Positions 61,164-64,000 of a stretch of 64,000 bases of DNA are shown piece by piece. A program made the translations under genes and the position numbers. Where the stretch lies: positions 17,158 to 81,157 of the forward strand of contig CAAGJO010000010.1 in assembly GCA_900770285.1 (NCBI GenBank). Direction: 5' to 3'. This DNA is from Oscillospiraceae bacterium (GTDB lineage Bacteria > Bacillota > Clostridia > Oscillospirales > Ruminococcaceae). How positions within the stretch are numbered: the stretch's first letter is position 1; each line of letters opens with the position of its first letter. The notes under the pieces were generated by a model. That model was given only the letters and a program-made list of their open reading frames with translations. It made no database searches and had not been told where the DNA came from.

Positions 61164-64000
61164 ATGAGAAAAGAAATTTTTTTAAAAGCGTGCAGAAAAG
61201 CTCTGACCTCCTGTGTTGCGGCATTGCTGCTCACAAGTGCGGTAAGCTTTTCAGCATTTGCAGATGATTCATCTGCAGACACTTTGCCAACAGCATCTCA
61301 AAGCGGTTTCGTTGATGGCTGTATTCCTGAAAGCAAGGATACCATTGAAGAATACCTTGCAACAGATGCACAGATTTACGATCTGGACTATATTGAGGAT
61401 TCCGATGACGGAATGTATGATACTCTTGTTCAGGTATGTAAAGCTGCTGATATTGCATCAGCAGAATCAAGTGTTGACATTTCAAGTCAGTTCCCTACAC
61501 CTAAAAGTCAGGGCGGCCAGGGCAGCTGTACAGCATGGGCAACAACATATGCACTTAAATCACATCAGGAATATGTTGAACATGGCTGGAGCTTTAACAA
61601 TAAAACAACATTCAGCCCTGCATATGTTTATAATCAGTTAACTAAAGGCGGAAGCGGTATCGGCATTATTGAAGCTATGAAACTGATTGTCAATCAAGGT
61701 GCTTGCTCCTTGTATAATATGCCATATAGCGATAAAGATTATACAACAAAGCCAAATTCATCTCAGAAAGATAAAGCATCAAACTTTAAAAGTAAATCAT
61801 GTGCGACACTTTACGGCGTAGATGCTGTTAAAGCAAGACTTCGCCAGGGTGACGGTGTTGTAATGTCAATCTGGGATACATCTGATTTCGCAGATAACCA
61901 TTATAAAAATGATAATGGTATTTTCGATAAGGTTTCAGACGAAGACAAAGAAGATTGGGGCAAATGGGACAAATTCGGATTCCATGCTCTCTGTATTGTA
62001 GGTTATGATGACAATCATAAAGACAAAAACGGAAACACTGTTCCAAGCTTTAAATTTATAAATTCATGGGGTTCATCCTGGGGTTATAACGGATTTGGAT
62101 ATATCTCATATGAATTGTTTGAAGACAAATATGGTGCAAAAAATACGGGATATATTCTTACTGATGATACACATCAGAATACAGAAAAGTTCTTCACAAG
62201 CAATCCTGAGTATGTAAAAACAACTTCAGATGTAAGAGCTTATACAGATCCTTCTTACTATGTAGCATCAACAAGCAGTGATAAGTATGAGCATACAATT
62301 TCAAATGGCGATACTGTAAAGATAGACAGCTTTATTGCTGCTTCAAACGGTAACCAGCCATGCCTTAAGACAAGCGATGGTTTGTACATAAATGCATCCA
62401 AGGCTCAGATGGAGGCTGTATCAACAGGAACAGTAAACAATGTTTTCATCAGCGGAAGCAATAACAATTCTGTATATTCATACAACAACAGTGAAACTTC
62501 CAGCATTAAATTCAATCCTAACAACAGCACACAGTATAATAACCACAACACACTCCGCATTGATTATACAGTAAATCAGAGTGATTCATATAACGGTTAT
62601 GCCGGTGCAAAGGTTCAGGCTGATTCAACTGTTTCAACAAGCGGTGCAAAGGGTCTTGGATTCTGGTATATGACTCCTTCAGGACAGGACGGTACAGTTG
62701 CATTCTGTATGCAGGGCTCAGTAAACAAAAAGCTCGTTGAACTTCCAACCACAAACGGTGAGTGGAAATACTATACAAACGATTACAGCTTTAACGGCTC
62801 AAGCATTTCAGATATTGAAATTTACATTAACGGTAATGAAAGCAACTGCAAGACAACTCCTGCATCAGGTACAATTTATATTGCTGATCTTGCAGCAGTT
62901 AGCGAAGGTTCAACACCTGTAGTTGATCAGAAGACATATTATTCATTCAGCTGCCAGCCAACAAGCAGCAATTATGGAACAGTTACATCAACTGTTGAAA
63001 ACGGCAAGTATGCTAAGGGCAGAAGCATTACAGTTACAGCTAGTGCATATTCCGGATATAAATTCCTCGGCTGGTCAAAGAGTGAAAACGGCGAAGTATT
63101 TAACACAAGTGAAACTTATACATTCACTCTTAACGAGAATACAACTCTTTATGCAAAATATGCTGAAGATGCAAAGTACTATTTGTCTGTATCAAAAAGT
63201 GACGGCTGTGAAAAGATTATGATCACTACAGCAGACAACCAATATCAAGAATACCAGTATGGTCAATTCAGTGCCGGACAAACCACACTTGAAGTTACTG
63301 CTAAAAGCGGATATACATTCAAGGGTTGGTACACAAATGCAGCATTTGTAGGCGATCCTGTATCAACATCTGCTAAATATACTTTCGATCTTAATGGATT
63401 TATAACTCTTTATCCTAAGTTTGTAAAAGATGATGACATCGAATATACTGTTGAGGCTGTTAAGACTACCGGATGCAGCAGCATAGTTCTCTTTGCTTCC
63501 GGAGCAAACGGACTTCCTTTTACAAGCGCAACATTTAAGCCGGACTCAAACATAACTTTACTTGCCTTTGCTAATGACGGTTATGAGTTCGCAGGCTGGT
63601 ATACAAACAGCTCATTCAGCGGTACACCAGTTTCAACAACTTACAATTATTCATTTACAGTAAACAGCAATGTTAAGCTTTATCCTAAATTTGTATCTAC
63701 TGCTTCATCTCACACATTGACAGTTCAGTGCGATGAACATGGTCATACAGAAGGCAGCGCAAGCGGTTCATATGAAGATGACAGCTATCTTGCAGTAACA
63801 GCTTATCCTGACGACGGATATGAATTCAAGGGCTGGACAAATGGTAAAGACGGCGAATTACTTACAGATTATTATTACTATTCATTCCGTATTACAAATG
63901 ACATGACTTTGTATGCTCACTTTGAAAAGATTCCTGAGTATACAGTAACAGTAGCACAGACTGAAGGATTAAGCTCAATTGAGGGTACATTGCCTTCAGG
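61164..64000 (+). CDS. Secreted papain-family (C1A) protease with InlB-type repeats (partial)
   Basis: A long open frame of 945 codons runs off the window end. Residues 1-33 are a signal peptide. Residues about 105-330 form a papain-type peptidase: oxyanion Gln 116 and nucleophile Cys 122 in KSQGGQGSCTAWA, His 274 in GFHALCIVGYDD, Asn 300 in FINSWGSSWGYNGFGYIS. A beta-rich segment follows (about 365-610). From about residue 615 come at least four InlB/Flg_new-type repeats of about 70-75 residues, each with a G-W core (YKFLGWSKSENG, YTFKGWYTNAAF, YEFAGWYTNSSF, YEFKGWTNGKDG) and an LYAKY/LYPKF-like end. The active site is complete. The C-terminus (anchor, dockerin or otherwise) is outside the window. 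Confidence 0.92.
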   Translation, partial: MRKEIFLKACRKALTSCVAALLLTSAVSFSAFADDSSADTLPTASQSGFVDGCIPESKDTIEEYLATDAQIYDLDYIEDSDDGMYDTLVQVCKAADIASAESSVDISSQFPTPKSQGGQGSCTAWATTYALKSHQEYVEHGWSFNNKTTFSPAYVYNQLTKGGSGIGIIEAMKLIVNQGACSLYNMPYSDKDYTTKPNSSQKDKASNFKSKSCATLYGVDAVKARLRQGDGVVMSIWDTSDFADNHYKNDNGIFDKVSDEDKEDWGKWDKFGFHALCIVGYDDNHKDKNGNTVPSFKFINSWGSSWGYNGFGYISYELFEDKYGAKNTGYILTDDTHQNTEKFFTSNPEYVKTTSDVRAYTDPSYYVASTSSDKYEHTISNGDTVKIDSFIAASNGNQPCLKTSDGLYINASKAQMEAVSTGTVNNVFISGSNNNSVYSYNNSETSSIKFNPNNSTQYNNHNTLRIDYTVNQSDSYNGYAGAKVQADSTVSTSGAKGLGFWYMTPSGQDGTVAFCMQGSVNKKLVELPTTNGEWKYYTNDYSFNGSSISDIEIYINGNESNCKTTPASGTIYIADLAAVSEGSTPVVDQKTYYSFSCQPTSSNYGTVTSTVENGKYAKGRSITVTASAYSGYKFLGWSKSENGEVFNTSETYTFTLNENTTLYAKYAEDAKYYLSVSKSDGCEKIMITTADNQYQEYQYGQFSAGQTTLEVTAKSGYTFKGWYTNAAFVGDPVSTSAKYTFDLNGFITLYPKFVKDDDIEYTVEAVKTTGCSSIVLFASGANGLPFTSATFKPDSNITLLAFANDGYEFAGWYTNSSFSGTPVSTTYNYSFTVNSNVKLYPKFVSTASSHTLTVQCDEHGHTEGSASGSYEDDSYLAVTAYPDDGYEFKGWTNGKDGELLTDYYYYSFRITNDMTLYAHFEKIPEYTVTVAQTEGLSSIEGTLPS

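Noticed and set aside
61231..63222. Open frames on both strands inside the protease gene
   Set aside because: They overlap the continuous 945-codon frame with a signal peptide and complete C1A catalytic residues, and their translations are low-complexity Gln/His/Leu-rich.
1..64000. CRISPR arrays, tRNA or rRNA genes, complete insertion sequences, prophage
   Set aside because: No regularly spaced repeats, cloverleaf sequences, transposase or phage genes were found by reading both strands; a dedicated tRNA search was not possible.

Overview
The window looks like a chromosomal segment of a low-GC, Gram-positive Clostridia, most likely an anaerobic Ruminococcus/Oscillospiraceae-type gut bacterium. 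The supporting evidence is a PolC-type polymerase, a T-box in front of alaS, a SAM-I riboswitch in front of metK, short-form HisG with HisZ, a Spo0A-family regulator, FeoAB ferrous iron uptake, part of a sodium-pump decarboxylase, and secreted GH26 and GH5 glycanases without visible dockerins. The genus is an inference from gene content only. Most genes are housekeeping and lie on the minus strand.

Layout. 1-0.4 kb: the 3' end of argS, facing a shared terminator. 0.5-5.8 kb: a minus-strand operon running DUF951, prfA, threonylcarbamoyl-AMP synthase, coaE, a lytic transglycosylase and an M18 aminopeptidase. 5.8-8.3 kb: rplM-rpsI with a candidate L13 leader, and prmA with a P-II-like protein. 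8.5-10.4 kb (plus): adenosylhomocysteinase and a membrane protein. 10.4-16.2 kb: rpsB-tsf, a YlmC-like protein, and alaS-HIT behind an alanine T-box. 16.2-22.2 kb: tadA-TauE/SafE and the str operon rpsL-rpsG-fusA-tuf, with a separate tuf promoter. 22.2-30.5 kb: a histidine operon hisZ-G-D-(acetyltransferase)-(flavodoxin-like)-B-H-F-(SdpI-like)-I-E, without hisA or hisC, carrying two copies of a palindromic MITE-like repeat between cistrons. 30.5-41.3 kb: pyrH-frr-uppS-cdsA-dxr-rseP-ispG-polC.

41.4-51.5 kb: a Spo0A-family protein with a degenerate receiver, divergent from a ferritin-like four-helix protein; then feoA-feoB-FeoB-associated peptide-PHP phosphatase, SAM riboswitch-metK, a small secreted protein whose ribosome binding site lies inside a terminator hairpin, and addB without a neighbouring addA. 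51.5-64 kb: GH26 mannanase, glyA, a YfbR-like nucleotidase, oadB-oadG, a probable gene remnant, a GH5 endoglucanase, 1-phosphofructokinase, and the first 945 codons of a large secreted papain-family protease with InlB-type repeats that runs off the window.

The genes join translation (release factor, ribosomal proteins, elongation factors, alaS), methyl-group cycling (metK, ahcY, glyA, prmA), isoprenoid and lipid-carrier synthesis (dxr, ispG, uppS, cdsA) and histidine synthesis with plant-polysaccharide degradation. I found no CRISPR array, rRNA, tRNA, complete insertion sequence or prophage. The most unusual items are the repeat pair in the his operon, the operator-like cluster before hisZ, the pseudo-receiver Spo0A protein, and the hairpin-embedded ribosome binding site after metK.
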